The notes: generated by a model not told the origin, from the sequence alone. Positions 54,696 through 63,901 are shown, counted from the stretch's first letter. The stretch: 64,000 nt of DNA from Sphingomonas arvum (GCF_026013565.1 NZ_JAPDOB010000002.1:1116001-1180000); one strand, 5' to 3'. Numbers and translations are program-made.

Positions 54696-55034
54696 CTAGC
54701 CGAGGAGCTTACGCAAGCGAAAGCCGGTGATCCGGTCCGTGTAGGTGCATTCAAAGGATTGTCGCCCGGCGGCGCCGGCCGCGGTGCCCCACACCACGAC
54801 CTTACGAGCGCCGCGCTGTTCGAGGTCGATGATCTGGACGTCGCCGTAGCTCGCGGCACGCGCGCGGCAGGCTTGCGCGGCAGCGAGCTTCAGGGGCTCG
54901 TTGTTATAGTAAGCATTGGGATCGCCTTGCGTGCTCCGGGCCGCCGCGCCAAGCGCACCGGCGGCGATGCCGGCCGCGCAGCCGCTCAGGGCCAGACAGG
55001 AAGCGAGCGCAATTAGCGGGGCAGGGCGGAGCAT
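54696..55034 (-). CDS. small predicted lipoprotein
   Basis: A 112-residue protein starting at the ATG at 55034 (MLRPAPLIALASCLAL); an AGGA site lies 7 bases upstream, so this start is preferred over one five codons earlier. The signal ends in the lipobox LSGC, which suggests a lipid-anchored protein. The mature part is short, with an Ala/Gly-rich stretch and a Cys pair (QACRARAASY and FECTYTDRITGF). No family was recognised beyond sphingomonad hypothetical lipoproteins. Confidence 0.65.
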   Translation of the reverse strand: MLRPAPLIALASCLALSGCAAGIAAGALGAAARSTQGDPNAYYNNEPLKLAAAQACRARAASYGDVQIIDLEQRGARKVVVWGTAAGAAGRQSFECTYTDRITGFRLRKLLG

Positions 55035-55140
55035 AAGCGATCCTCGCAAAGGGTTAGCACTTCGTACTCGTCACGAACCGATCTGCTGACCCGGGTTCAT
55101 GGCACCATTGGCGGCTGTAGCCCGCCAGTCCCAGGCAGTG

Positions 55141-55440
55141 CTAACGGACCGCTGCGCTTCGCACATATCCGACAAGGCCGGCCGCATAGCCCCAAGCCCA
55201 ACCACGGCTATTATCAAGCATCGCAAGCTCCGCATTCTCGACAAGCTGGGCCAGCACCTCGGCGCCGTCCTCCGGGGCCGCCAGTAAAGCGGCAGGAGCG
55301 CTCAACCGTCGCACGAGCGGCTCCGCGAAGTGCGATGCGATCACGCGCCCAGCCAGCGCCACGTCGGCCAGGTCCTTGCGATAGGCATGGGTGCGTGGGT
55401 TGGGCAGGTCCGACGGGCCGGCGAGAGGATAACCTCCCGC
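55141..55440 (-). pseudogene. decayed SH3-domain part of a C40 (NlpC/P60) peptidase gene
   Basis: The minus-strand frame reads a segment that begins DLPNPRTHAYRKDLADVALAGRVI and ends GWAWGYAAGLVGYVRSAAVR before the stop at 55141 (quoted in short parts). This matches the N-terminal SH3-like region of the NlpC/P60 peptidases that, in sphingomonads, lie beside the M17 aminopeptidase gene. The catalytic C40 domain with Cys and His should follow but is missing. There is also no ATG, GTG or TTG near the GGAGG site at the expected start (just after the marR stop). So the gene is truncated at the 3' end and probably not translated from a normal start. Confidence 0.6.
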
Positions 55441-55447
55441 CGGTGGC

Positions 55448-55849
55448 TCAGTGACTATGGGCGAGCTGCCCGAGCGCCGGCCGGTTGCCGCGCCGTTCGG
55501 CGTCGCCGTCGACGCGTTCGGCAGTCCGCTCGCCAGATCCGCGGATGTTGCGCTTGAACCCTTCAAGAAATTCTGCCCCGACCGGTGTTCGGACAACGAA
55601 CACGTTCCGCCGGTCGTCCTGGTCGCGTTCACGACGCAGATAGCCGAGGGCACCCAGCGTGTTCAAGGCGCGGGTGACGACGGGTTTGCTCACCCCCAGC
55701 ACCTTGGCCAATCCGCGAACCGTATGCGGTCCCGGAGTTAGATAAACGATCATCAGAAGCGCCATTTGCCGGTTCGTCAGATCGGGCTCACCGGAGCGCA
55801 CGTAACCGACTAATGCACGCATCCACCCGCTCAGCGAAACCTCGCTCAT
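55448..55849 (-). CDS. MarR family transcriptional regulator
   Basis: A 133-residue winged-helix regulator. The helix-turn-helix (LTNRQMALLMIVYL and VRGLAKVLGVSKPVVTRALNTLG) and the wing (RRERDQDDRRNVFVV) are all visible. The C-terminal tail is charged and Arg-rich. In sphingomonads this regulator lies near the aminopeptidase and an NlpC/P60 gene. The start at 55849 (MSEVSL) is conventional. Its target genes and ligand are unknown. It lies 8 bases upstream of the decayed SH3 gene on the same strand. Confidence 0.85.
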   Translation of the reverse strand: MSEVSLSGWMRALVGYVRSGEPDLTNRQMALLMIVYLTPGPHTVRGLAKVLGVSKPVVTRALNTLGALGYLRRERDQDDRRNVFVVRTPVGAEFLEGFKRNIRGSGERTAERVDGDAERRGNRPALGQLAHSH

Positions 55850-55956
55850 TGGACTGGAAACTCCTCACCCAAGGCTTGGCTTCGTTAACCGGCGAGGTTG
55901 GGAATTGTTGCGTTAGCGACAGGACCTTGATGGAAAAAAGACGATAACTGTTCGCA

Positions 55957-57357
55957 TTAGACGACGAAACGAGCTTTGAGCGCGCCGTGGACGGCCCGCA
56001 GGCCCAGTGCCTCGCCTCCCTTGGGCCGCCCGGGTCGGGGAGCCGGCCGCCACGCGAAGGTGTCGAGGTGCGCCCATGGCGTACCTTCCGGCACGAAGCG
56101 ACGCAGGAACAATGCCGCCGTGATTGATCCCGCGAACGGCCCGTCGGCGCTGTTGACCATGTCGGCCAGGTCCGACTTCAGCATCTCGTCGTAACCGTCC
56201 CATAACGGCATCCGCCACAAGGGGTCGTGCACCTCCTTGCTTGCGGCCAGCAGCTCGCCCGCGAAACCCTCGTCATTGACGAACGTCGCCGGCAGGTCAG
56301 GCCCCAGCGCCACGCGCGCCGCGCCGGTCAGGGTAGCGAAGTCGACGATCAGCGCCGGCTTCTCCTCGCCCGCGCGGGTCAGCGCATCGCCCAGGATCAG
56401 TCGCCCTTCCGCGTCCGTGTTGTCGATCTCGACCCGTGTGCCCGCCCGGCTCTGCAGCACGTCGCCCGGACGAAACGCGCCGCCGGCCACCGCATTTTCC
56501 ACCGCCGGGATCAGCAGGTGCAGCCGTACGGGCCAGCGCTCCGCAACGATCAGTCGCGCCAGCGCCAGCGCATGGGCCGCGCCGCCCATGTCCTTCTTCA
56601 TTAGCCGCATGCCGCTGGCCGGCTTGAGGTCCAGCCCGCCGCTGTCGAAGCAGACACCCTTGCCGATCACCGCGAGCCGCGGTGCGTCCGGGCGACCCCA
56701 TTCAAGCTCAATCATGCGCGGCGCGCGGCTCGGCACCGCCGCACCGCCGACCGCCGATACCATCGGGAAGCCACGCTCCAGCTCGTCGCCCTTGGTGACC
56801 GTCAGTGTGCCGCCACACTCGTCGGCCAGGTCCCGCACGGCCTGCTCCAGCTCGGCCGGCCCGAGGTCGCCCGCCGGCGTGTCGACCAGCTCGCGGACCA
56901 GCGCCGTCGCGCCGGCCACCCGCACAGCCTCGTCGACCCGCGCCGGCTCGCGCGACAGCAGCACGCGCTCGCCCTTGGGCTCGGCCGGCTTGCTCTTGTA
57001 GCGCTCGAACCGATGCTGGGCGAGCAGCCAGCCAAGCGCCGCCAGGCCGGGCTGAGCACCATCCGCCAGCCTGTACGCACCCGGGGGCAGCTTGTCAGCG
57101 GCACCCGCCAGACACCATGGGGTGAGGTTGCCCGGATCGGTTACACCCAACAGCACGTCGAGCTGTTCGGCACCGTCCTTGCCCGGCAGCACCAGCAGCT
57201 GCCCGGCGGATCCGTCAAAACCCGCCGCCTCCACCAGCGCCCGCCGCGATCCCGCCTGCGCCTTGATCCACCCGGGCGCTGCGGCCTTGTCGAGCAGATG
57301 GATGGTCCGCGCGGGTTCGTCGCGGTCAGGGCGGATCAGGGCGGCGAAATCGGTCAT
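55957..57357 (-). CDS. M17 leucyl aminopeptidase family protein
   Basis: A 466-residue two-metal aminopeptidase. The C-terminal catalytic domain has VIGKGVCFDSGGLDLKP (Lys and Asp metal ligands) near residue 230 and NTDAEGRL (Asp and Glu ligands) near residue 313. The N-terminal domain is less conserved. It removes N-terminal residues from peptides in the cytoplasm. It is 19 bases downstream of rimO on the opposite... the two genes share the minus strand, rimO being at lower expression order: the aminopeptidase stop is at 55957 and its start at 57357, next to the rimO stop at 57377. The 5' end therefore lies directly after rimO, and the pair may be cotranscribed. Confidence 0.9.
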   Translation of the reverse strand: MTDFAALIRPDRDEPARTIHLLDKAAAPGWIKAQAGSRRALVEAAGFDGSAGQLLVLPGKDGAEQLDVLLGVTDPGNLTPWCLAGAADKLPPGAYRLADGAQPGLAALGWLLAQHRFERYKSKPAEPKGERVLLSREPARVDEAVRVAGATALVRELVDTPAGDLGPAELEQAVRDLADECGGTLTVTKGDELERGFPMVSAVGGAAVPSRAPRMIELEWGRPDAPRLAVIGKGVCFDSGGLDLKPASGMRLMKKDMGGAAHALALARLIVAERWPVRLHLLIPAVENAVAGGAFRPGDVLQSRAGTRVEIDNTDAEGRLILGDALTRAGEEKPALIVDFATLTGAARVALGPDLPATFVNDEGFAGELLAASKEVHDPLWRMPLWDGYDEMLKSDLADMVNSADGPFAGSITAALFLRRFVPEGTPWAHLDTFAWRPAPRPGRPKGGEALGLRAVHGALKARFVV

Positions 57358-57376
57358 GCCGCCCCAGATAGGCGGA

Positions 57377-58750
57377 TCAGGCGGCGGCGGCTACCGAGAC
57401 CGGCACGCCGAAGAGGTCGTGCTCGTCGCTGTCCTCGATGCTGACCGGCACTATGTCGCCGAGCTTGAGGTGCCCCGCGTCGCGCAGGTGGACCTCGCCA
57501 TCGATCTCCGGCGCGTCCGCCTTGCTGCGGCCCGTCGCGCCACCCGTCTCCAGGTCCACGGAGTCGACGATCACGTCCAGCGTCCGGCCGACCTTGGCCG
57601 CCAGCTTCTCGGCCGAGATGCGGGCGGTCAGCTCCATCACCCGGGCGTAGCGCTCCTCCTTGAGCTCCTCCGGCACCTGGCCCGGCAGGTCGTTGGCCGG
57701 AGCGCCCGCCACCGGCTCGAACCGGAACGCACCGACCCGGTCCAGCCGCGCCTCGGTCAGCCACTGCAGCAGATAGTCAAAGTCTTCCTCGGTTTCGCCC
57801 GGGAAGCCGACCACGAAGCTTGAGCGTACCGCGATGTCCGGCACCTGGGCGCGCCACTCGGCCAGGCGTTCCAGTACCTTGGCCTCGTTGGCCGGCCGCC
57901 GCATTGCTTTCAGCACTTTCGGGGATGCATGCTGGAACGGAATGTCGAGGTAGGGCAGCACCAGGCCCTCGGCCATCAGCGGAATGACCCGGTCCACGTG
58001 CGGGTAGGGGTAGACGTAGTGCAGCCGCACCCACGGCCGCTCGCCGGCCGGCGTCCTGAGCTCGCCCAGCGCACGAGCCAGGTCGGTCATGTGGGCCCGC
58101 ACCTCCGAGCCCTTCCACGGCCACGCCGCGTGCTTCAGGTCCAGGCCATAGGCACTGGTATCCTGGCTGATCACCAGCAGCTCGCGCGTGCCCTGCGCCA
58201 GCAGCTTCTCGCCCTCCCGCAGGATGGCGTCGGGCCGGCGGCTGACCAGGTCGCCGCGGATCTGCGGAATGATGCAGAACGCGCAGCGGTGATTGCAGCC
58301 TTCGGAAATCTTCAGATAGCTGTAGTGGCGCGGCGTCAGCTTGAGGCTGGGCGCGGCCTGCGGCACCAGGTCGAGGTAGGGCGAGCGCGGCGGCGGTGCG
58401 GCCTCGTGCACCGCATCGACCACCTGTTCATACTGGTGGGCACCGGTCACCGCGAGCACCTGCGGGAAGCGGTCGCGGATGACCTCCGCCTCGCGGCCCA
58501 TGCAACCGGTGACGATCACCCGCCCGTTCTCGGCAATGGCCTCGCCGATCGCCTCCAGGCTCTCCTCCTTGGCGCTGTCGAGGAAGCCGCAGGTGTTGAC
58601 CAGCACAACGTCGGCCCCGGCATAGTCGGGCGACATCTGGTAGCCGTCGGCGCGCAGCTGCGAGAGGATGCGCTCGCTGTCGACCAGGTTCTTGGGACAG
58701 CCGAGCGAGACCATGCCCACGCGGGGCGGTGAGGGAAGTTGCGTTGCCAT
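57377..58750 (-). CDS. rimO: ribosomal protein uS12 methylthiotransferase RimO
   Basis: A 457-residue radical SAM enzyme that adds a methylthio group to an Asp of ribosomal protein S12. The N-terminal MTTase domain holds three cluster Cys (Cys18, Cys54, Cys83). The radical SAM motif is CNHRCAFC with Cys152, Cys156 and Cys159. A C-terminal TRAM domain (from about 390) follows. The start is ATG 58750; the longer frame is a GC-rich artefact with no motif. It is 19 bases upstream of the aminopeptidase gene and follows the tonB-like gene by 43 bases on the same strand. Confidence 0.96.
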   Translation of the reverse strand: MATQLPSPPRVGMVSLGCPKNLVDSERILSQLRADGYQMSPDYAGADVVLVNTCGFLDSAKEESLEAIGEAIAENGRVIVTGCMGREAEVIRDRFPQVLAVTGAHQYEQVVDAVHEAAPPPRSPYLDLVPQAAPSLKLTPRHYSYLKISEGCNHRCAFCIIPQIRGDLVSRRPDAILREGEKLLAQGTRELLVISQDTSAYGLDLKHAAWPWKGSEVRAHMTDLARALGELRTPAGERPWVRLHYVYPYPHVDRVIPLMAEGLVLPYLDIPFQHASPKVLKAMRRPANEAKVLERLAEWRAQVPDIAVRSSFVVGFPGETEEDFDYLLQWLTEARLDRVGAFRFEPVAGAPANDLPGQVPEELKEERYARVMELTARISAEKLAAKVGRTLDVIVDSVDLETGGATGRSKADAPEIDGEVHLRDAGHLKLGDIVPVSIEDSDEHDLFGVPVSVAAAA

Positions 58751-58793
58751 GAAGGGCGCGGCCTTTACCCGAAAAGTGCGGCGGAATCGAGGC

Positions 58794-59603
58794 TTAGTCG
58801 CCGCGGACCAGCACGGGGTCGACCCAGCGGTCCGGCGGCGGAGCGCGCGGGATCCATTCATTTTCGCCCGGCGCCCATGCGTCCACAGGCCGCCCCGCCG
58901 TGTCGCGGGCCGGCGCAAAGCGCAGGCGCCTGAGCGCGGCTGCGCAGGTCGCCGCATCCAACCCGCGATTGCCTGACGAGCGTGTCACCTGGCAGTCGTG
59001 CAGGCGCCCGTCGCGCCCGACCAGCAGGCGAAACCCGACCACCCCGCGCGGCCGCTGCGCCAGCACGGACGAGGGTACGTCTCTCCAGCCGATCTCGCCG
59101 CTCACATACTCCGGTCCCTCGGCGACACCGCCACCGCCACCGCCACCGGTGCCGTCGCCGTTAAGGCCAGAGCCCAGCCCGTTGCCGATGCCGCCGCGTC
59201 CAGTCCCCGGTCCGGGCACCGGCGCAGCGCCCGCGGCCGGCGCCGTGCCCTGGCCCGCGACCGGAGCGGCGGGCAGGGGCGGCGGCACCGGCAGAACCAC
59301 CTTCGGCTCCGGCGCAACCACCTCTGTCGGAGTGTTGCGAATGTTGGGCGGTGCGGCCGCGCCCTCCGGATCCTTCGGCTTCTGCGTCGGCTTGGGCGCC
59401 GGCTCCGGCAGCATCTGCACGACCGGCGGCGGAGGGTCGGGCTCGTCCGCCAAATCGATCAGCGCGAGTGGCCGCTCCAGCACCGTCGGCCGCGAAGTCA
59501 CCCCCAGCCCGGTCAGCAGCGCCCAGCCGAAGGCCAGATGAATGACCCCGACGATGGCAGCCGACCGGGCCGAGTCGCGGCGATCATGGAGGGAACGGCG
59601 CAT
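58794..59603 (-). CDS. TonB family energy transducer
   Basis: A 269-residue inner-membrane protein anchored by one N-terminal segment (about 15-32). A long Pro-rich linker (about 50-125) and a Gly-rich patch (about 130-160) span the periplasm. The C-terminal domain (about 175-265) has the [20 protein letters not shown] segment of TonB_C and an [11 protein letters not shown] ending. It would couple the proton gradient to outer-membrane receptors. No exbB or exbD is adjacent. A Cys pair in the C-terminal domain is notable, since TonB domains rarely have one. It lies upstream of rimO on the same strand. Confidence 0.85.
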   Translation of the reverse strand: MRRSLHDRRDSARSAAIVGVIHLAFGWALLTGLGVTSRPTVLERPLALIDLADEPDPPPPVVQMLPEPAPKPTQKPKDPEGAAAPPNIRNTPTEVVAPEPKVVLPVPPPLPAAPVAGQGTAPAAGAAPVPGPGTGRGGIGNGLGSGLNGDGTGGGGGGGVAEGPEYVSGEIGWRDVPSSVLAQRPRGVVGFRLLVGRDGRLHDCQVTRSSGNRGLDAATCAAALRRLRFAPARDTAGRPVDAWAPGENEWIPRAPPPDRWVDPVLVRGD

Positions 59604-59648
59604 CGCCCGTTCCTGGCCCGAGCCGACTGAACTGCCGCTGAGTGACGG

Positions 59649-60428
59649 TCACACCGGCTCCGCCAGCATCCGCCCGGTGACCGCCACCGGGTTGATCACC
59701 TTGGTGGCCCCGGCATTGTGGGCGATGTCCTCATTGTCCTCCTCGCGGATGGTGACCGCGATCGGCAGGGTGGGGTTCAGCTTGCGCGCCGACAGGACGA
59801 TCAGGATGGACGTGTCGTCGCGCCCGGCCGAGACGATCAGCCGCTCGGCCCGCTCAATGTTCACCGCCCTGAGCAGCTCGTCGCGGCTGGCGTCTCCTTG
59901 CATCACCGCCGCGCCAAGGTCGCGGGCATTGGCGCAGGCCTCCTCCGTGCAGTCGATCGCGACCAGTCGCGCGGGCGGCAGCCCCAGCCGCAGCAACTCG
60001 GCCGCTGCAGTGCTGCCGTTCTTGCCGAACCCGGCGATGACCACATGGCCGGTCAGCCCTTCCTGGATCCGCGTCATGCGCCAGCGCTCCCAAACCCGTT
60101 TCAACAATAAATCGAAGGCTGTTCCCAGGAACAGCAGCCAGATGAACAGCCGGATCGGCGTCAGCAGGAAAGCGTCGATCAGCCGCGCCCGCTCGGTCAC
60201 CGGTACGATATCGCCATAGCCGACGGTCGTGATGGTGATCATGGTGAAATAGAGCGTGTCCGCGAAGGTCACGACCCCGTCGATATTGTCCTTCAGTCCG
60301 TCCCGGTCGAACCACAGCAGGGCGAAGGCAGTTACCAGCAGCGAAATCGCGATGCTCGCCCGAACACCCAGCGTGCGCCACGGACTGGCATAGCGGCGGC
60401 GGGTGAGGGACGGAATTTGGCGCGTCAC
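59649..60428 (-). CDS. two-TM potassium channel with RCK domain
   Basis: A 259-residue ion channel of the bacterial KcsA/MthK type. There are two membrane helices (about 22-42 and 88-110) around a pore loop with the selectivity filter TVGYGD at residues 68-73. The C-terminal RCK (TrkA-N) domain starts VVIAGFGKNGS near residue 130, a nucleotide- or ion-binding Rossmann fold. It would conduct K+ and be gated by ligand binding. It ends 45 bases after the tonB-like gene start and shares its strand. Confidence 0.92.
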   Translation of the reverse strand: MTRQIPSLTRRRYASPWRTLGVRASIAISLLVTAFALLWFDRDGLKDNIDGVVTFADTLYFTMITITTVGYGDIVPVTERARLIDAFLLTPIRLFIWLLFLGTAFDLLLKRVWERWRMTRIQEGLTGHVVIAGFGKNGSTAAAELLRLGLPPARLVAIDCTEEACANARDLGAAVMQGDASRDELLRAVNIERAERLIVSAGRDDTSILIVLSARKLNPTLPIAVTIREEDNEDIAHNAGATKVINPVAVTGRMLAEPV

Positions 60429-60518
60429 GGGTGCGTAACGAGAAAGTCCCGGCGGCGGTTGCCACCGGGAGCCTCGGTTCGTGTGAATGGCGCGGACGAA
60501 CGGTCCGCCACGGCTTGC

Positions 60519-60791
60519 TTAGCGCGCCCGGCGCCGCCCGCTGCCCGTGTTCGGCCGCCCACGCAGCCCGCCCAGCAAGGCCAATCCGGCCACGCCGGCG
60601 ATGGCGGCCGCCGCCAGCGGCTGGCGGCTGGCGAAGTCGCGCACGGCGCCGAAGCCCTTGCGCGCCTGGCCAGAAAGCTGGTCGATTGCGCCGTCCTGCT
60701 GCAGCGCGGGATCGCCGGTCGCATCGCCCAGCGAGGTCTTGAAGCGGCCCTTGAGGTCGGTGCCTTCACCGGCCAGCGTATCGATGTTCAT
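60519..60791 (-). CDS. CsbD-like stress protein with a C-terminal membrane segment
   Basis: A 90-residue protein. The first 50 residues match CsbD (general stress) proteins: a charged amphipathic stretch with GEGTDLKGRFKTSLGDATGDP and DGAIDQLSGQARKGFG. A membrane segment (about 63-80) and a basic tail (GSGRRRAR) follow, a variant found in alphaproteobacteria. A GGAG site lies 9 bases before the ATG. A candidate EcfG-type promoter, GGCAC-N17-CGTT, sits 36-61 bases upstream. The molecular role of CsbD proteins is not settled. Confidence 0.7.
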   Translation of the reverse strand: MNIDTLAGEGTDLKGRFKTSLGDATGDPALQQDGAIDQLSGQARKGFGAVRDFASRQPLAAAAIAGVAGLALLGGLRGRPNTGSGRRRAR

Positions 60792-60826
60792 GCGTGATGC
60801 TCCGTCTTTTTCTGGAATGGGCAGTC

Positions 60827-60852
60827 AACGCTTCGGCGCGGCGAAGGGTGCC
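60827..60852 (-). promoter_or_regulatory. possible general-stress (EcfG) promoter
   Basis: On the minus strand GGCAC, 17 bases, CGTT. The EcfG consensus is GGAAC-N16/17-CGTT, so one base differs. It lies 36 bases upstream of the CsbD-like gene, which fits a stress-induced gene. A single near-match is weak evidence, since such pairs occur by chance in GC-rich DNA. Confidence 0.3.
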
Positions 60853-60958
60853 AGGGCCTAGATTCATGAACTTACTTAAAGGCCCAGTGCTGATGAAGCC
60901 GGTAATCTCGGGCAGCCGCGACGGCTCCACTTTCGAGTGCATGCCAGAGGCGCAGCGC

Positions 60959-60972
60959 TGCTTCATGAAGCA
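60959..60972. repeat. 14-base perfect palindrome in the CsbD/DUF1294 gap
   Basis: TGCTTCATGAAGCA is its own reverse complement. It lies in the 264-base non-coding gap between the divergent CsbD-like and DUF1294 genes, about 85 bases before the DUF1294 start. It could be an operator for a dimeric regulator, or a random occurrence. No second copy was noticed nearby. Confidence 0.35.
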
Positions 60973-61055
60973 AGCTCAACCACTCACAGCGGCAGAACCG
61001 CTGGCAACGCGCTACGCTACCACCCCGCAACCAACAGGTAAGCAACTCGTGCCAA

Positions 61056-61346
61056 GTGGAGCTGATGCTCACTCTTCCGCTCGTTGCCGGCGCAGCATTG
61101 CTCGTCCTGAATAGCTGCACCATGGCCTGCTTCTGGCATGACAAACGCAGGGCGATCGCTGGCGGGCGTCGCGTTCCGGAGCGGGACCTGCTCGCCCTTG
61201 CGCTGTTGGGCGGATCGCCAGGCGCATTGCTGGCGCGTCGGCTGTTTCGTCACAAGACGCGCAAGGAGCCGTTCTCGACCCAGCTGTTCGTCATCGTGGC
61301 GCTTCAGGCCGGGGCTGCGACTGGCTCTCTGTTAGCCTTCCATTAG
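61056..61346 (+). CDS. DUF1294 membrane protein
   Basis: A 96-residue protein of the DUF1294 family, with two to three membrane segments. The signatures are NSCTMACFWHDKRRA near residue 20 and the LLALALLGGSPGALLARRLFRHKTRKEPF segment (in parts), typical of this small domain, which often follows a cold-shock domain. Here no cold-shock domain is present. The start is a GTG at 61056 or an ATG three codons later. Function is unknown. Confidence 0.75.
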   Translation: MELMLTLPLVAGAALLVLNSCTMACFWHDKRRAIAGGRRVPERDLLALALLGGSPGALLARRLFRHKTRKEPFSTQLFVIVALQAGAATGSLLAFH

Positions 61347-61453
61347 GCGACGGGCACGGTCTTCGCGCCGAGTTGCGGAGGCTTTCCGTTGACTTGAGGT
61401 GAGCGCCCCGCCAAGGCTCCGGCGTCGTCTCGCCGGCCTGGCCGGAGGGAGGG

Positions 61454-61617
61454 CCGCGCGGGAGAGTTTGGCGGGAACGCCGACGCCGAAGGAGCAACCG
61501 CCCCCGGAATCTCTCAGGCACCCAGGACCGCGCGGGCCAGACAGTCTGGAAAGTGCTTCAGGCGCATGCCTGGGGCCGCCGAAGGGGCAAAGCTCTCAGG
61601 CCGCAAGGGACAGACGG
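61454..61617 (+). ncRNA. tandem glycine riboswitch upstream of gcvT
   Basis: Two aptamers are visible. The first is closed by CCGCGCGG at both ends (61454-61461 and 61528-61535) and has GGAGAGTTT, GCCGAAGGAGCAA and AATCTCTCAGGCA. The second is closed by GTCTG and CAGAC (61544 and 61611) and has GCCGAAGGGGCAAAGCTCTCAGGC. These are the family's conserved segments. It lies just upstream of gcvT, so glycine binding should turn on the glycine-cleavage operon. A GGGCGCC-CCAT-GGCGCCC hairpin at 61634-61651 is a candidate expression platform near the ribosome site. Confidence 0.92.
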
Positions 61618-61680
61618 GGGTTCGTGATCGAAGGGGCGCCCCATGGCGCCCGCACGGACTTGGGCTGGAGCGGCAGGCGA

Positions 61681-62778
61681 ATGGCGGACGAACTCAACAC
61701 ATTGCCGCTGGACGGCTGGCACCGGGCCCGCGGTGGACGAATGGTGCCGTTCGCGGGCTACCGGATGCCAGTCCAGTACGAGGGCATCATGGCCGAGCAC
61801 CTGTGGGTGCGCGAGCATGCCGGGCTGTTCGACGTCAGCCATATGGGGCAATTGGTGGTGCACGGCGCCGATGCCGACGCGGCGCTGGAACGGCGGCTGC
61901 CGGGAGAGCTCAGGGCGCTCAAGGATGGGCGGCTGCGTTACTCGCTGCTGCTGAACGATGCGGGCGGGATCGTCGACGACCTGATGGCGACGCGGCGCGG
62001 CGACCACTTCTACGTGGTGGTGAACGGCGCGACCAAGCATGGCGACATGGCGCTGCTGAAGAGCGACGGCGTGCCGTATACCTATCTGGAAAGCCAGGCG
62101 CTGCTGGCGCTGCAGGGGCCGCGCGCGGTCGAGGCGCTGGCCGCGCTGGCGCCTGAGGTCGAGGGACTGGTGTTCATGCAGGGCGGCGCGTTCACCCTTT
62201 GCGGGGTCGAAGCCTGGATCAGTCGGTCGGGCTATACTGGCGAGGACGGCTTCGAGATCTCGGTGCCGGCGAGCGCGGCGGAGACGGTGGCGGAGGCGCT
62301 GACGGCGAGCGAGCTGGTCAAGCCGATCGGACTGGGAGCGCGCGATTCGCTGCGGCTCGAGGCGGGCCTGCCGCTGTACGGGCACGATCTTGACGAGCAG
62401 ACCACACCGGTGATGGCCGACCTCACCTTCGCCATAAACAAGCGGCGGCGCGAGGAAGGCGGCTTTGCTGGAGCCGAGCGCATCCTGGCGGAGCTGGGGC
62501 AAGGCCCCGTGCAGCGCCGGGTCGGTTTTACCGTCGAAGGCCGGCAGCCGGTGCGCGAAGGCGCCCGGGTGATTGACGATGAGGGCAATGAGGTTGGCCG
62601 GGTGACCAGCGGCGGCTTCTCGCCTTCACTGCAGAAGCCGATCGGCATGGGCTACATCGCCGCCGCGCTGGCCGAGCCGGGCACGCGCCTGACGCTGGAG
62701 CAGCGCGGCAAGCTGTTCACCGGGGAGGTCGCCGCCATACCGTTCGTCCCCCATCGTTACGTTCGCAAGGGAGCCTGA
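61681..62778 (+). CDS. gcvT: aminomethyltransferase (glycine cleavage T protein)
   Basis: A 365-residue enzyme that transfers the aminomethyl unit from H protein to tetrahydrofolate, freeing ammonia. Signature segments are [15 protein letters not shown] near the N-terminus, FDVSHMGQL (Asp for folate), [10 protein letters not shown] near residue 180 and the [17 protein letters not shown] segment near residue 225. The start is ATG 61681, since the upstream frame runs through the riboswitch. Length is normal. It leads an operon: gcvH starts 5 bases after its stop, then a methyltransferase and gcvPA. Confidence 0.96.
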   Translation: MADELNTLPLDGWHRARGGRMVPFAGYRMPVQYEGIMAEHLWVREHAGLFDVSHMGQLVVHGADADAALERRLPGELRALKDGRLRYSLLLNDAGGIVDDLMATRRGDHFYVVVNGATKHGDMALLKSDGVPYTYLESQALLALQGPRAVEALAALAPEVEGLVFMQGGAFTLCGVEAWISRSGYTGEDGFEISVPASAAETVAEALTASELVKPIGLGARDSLRLEAGLPLYGHDLDEQTTPVMADLTFAINKRRREEGGFAGAERILAELGQGPVQRRVGFTVEGRQPVREGARVIDDEGNEVGRVTSGGFSPSLQKPIGMGYIAAALAEPGTRLTLEQRGKLFTGEVAAIPFVPHRYVRKGA

Positions 62779-62783
62779 GTGCA

Positions 62784-63155
62784 ATGAGCCTGTATTTCAC
62801 CAAGGAACATGAGTGGATCCGGGTCGAAGGCGACACCGCGACCGTGGGCATTTCGGAGCATGCGCAGAGCGCGCTGGGCGACATCGTGTTCGCCGAGGCA
62901 CCCGAAGTCGGGCGAACGCTGAACAAGGGCGATGAAGCCGCGGTGGTCGAATCGGTCAAGGCGGCAAGCGACGTCTATGCGCCGGTCAGCGGCGAAGTGG
63001 TCGAGTCCAACGGTGCGATCGCGGACGAGCCGGCGTTGATCAACACCGATCCGGAAGGCGAGGGCTGGTTCTTCAAGTTGCGCCTCACCGACACGTCCGA
63101 ACTGGACGGGCTGATGGACGAGGCGAGCTACCGGGAGTGGTCGTCGAAGCTGTGA
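62784..63155 (+). CDS. gcvH: glycine cleavage H protein
   Basis: A 123-residue lipoate carrier. The lipoylated Lys is Lys59 in [19 protein letters not shown]. The opening [14 protein letters not shown] and the [12 protein letters not shown] segment are typical. It shuttles the aminomethyl group between P, T and L proteins. It starts 5 bases after gcvT and its stop overlaps the methyltransferase start (GTGA). Length is normal. Confidence 0.97.
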   Translation: MSLYFTKEHEWIRVEGDTATVGISEHAQSALGDIVFAEAPEVGRTLNKGDEAAVVESVKAASDVYAPVSGEVVESNGAIADEPALINTDPEGEGWFFKLRLTDTSELDGLMDEASYREWSSKL

Positions 63156-63901
63156 CGACCGAGGTCGCTTCGACCAGCAGTTGGGATGCGGCGGCTTATG
63201 CGCGGGTCGGCAGCTTCGTGCCGGCGCTAGGCGCGGCGGCGCTCGACCTGCTGGACCCGCAGCCGGGCGAAGCGGTGCTGGACGTCGGTTGCGGCGACGG
63301 GACGCTGACGCTGCGGATCAAGGAGCGCGGCGCCGACGTGGTCGGGATCGACAACGACCTATCGATGGTCGCGGCCGCCAAGGCCAAGGGGCTTGATGCT
63401 CGGCTGATGGACGCGGCCGACCTGCGGTTCAGCGAGGCGTTCGAGGCGGCTTTCTCCAACGCAACGCTGCATTGGGTGTTGAACAAGGAGCGGGCAGCGC
63501 GGGCGATCTTCTTCGCACTGAAGCACGGGGGACGGTTCGCAGGCGAGTTCGGCGGAGCGGGTAACCTGAAGCTCCTCCGTCGGGCGCTGGATCAGGAGCT
63601 GGTTGCGCGGGGCTATCGACCGCCGGTGGAAGCCTCCAACTGGTATCCTTCGCCGGACGAGTTCGCCGCCGTCTACGAAATCGCCGGGTTCCGCGTCGAA
63701 CAAACCGAGCTGATCCCGCGGCCGACTCCGCTGGAGCATGGCGTGGAGGGCTGGGTGACGGTCTTTCGGGCCGGTTGGCTGGACCGCGCCGGCGTCCCAC
63801 ATGACGAACGAGACGAACTGGCCCGCGCGGTCGCGGCCCGGGTCGGCAGCAATCAAGCGGATTACGTCCGCCTCCGTTTTCTCCTCAGGAAACCAAACTG
63901 A
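63152..63901 (+). CDS. class I SAM-dependent methyltransferase in the gcv operon
   Basis: A 249-residue cytosolic methyltransferase. The SAM-binding motif is [15 protein letters not shown] near residue 45, followed by the acidic [11 protein letters not shown] end and [21 protein letters not shown], a methyltransferase core like Methyltransf_11/25 members. The start is a GTG at 63152, overlapping the gcvH stop; a GTG five codons upstream is also open. Its stop overlaps the gcvPA start by one base (TGATG), so it is translationally coupled on both sides. The acceptor is unknown. It is not a standard member of the glycine cleavage system. Confidence 0.8.
   Translation: MTTEVASTSSWDAAAYARVGSFVPALGAAALDLLDPQPGEAVLDVGCGDGTLTLRIKERGADVVGIDNDLSMVAAAKAKGLDARLMDAADLRFSEAFEAAFSNATLHWVLNKERAARAIFFALKHGGRFAGEFGGAGNLKLLRRALDQELVARGYRPPVEASNWYPSPDEFAAVYEIAGFRVEQTELIPRPTPLEHGVEGWVTVFRAGWLDRAGVPHDERDELARAVAARVGSNQADYVRLRFLLRKPN

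Noticed and set aside
60794-61114. 107-residue plus-strand open frame between the CsbD-like and DUF1294 genes
   Set aside because: No motif, no good ribosome site, overlaps the DUF1294 start and the candidate promoter region.
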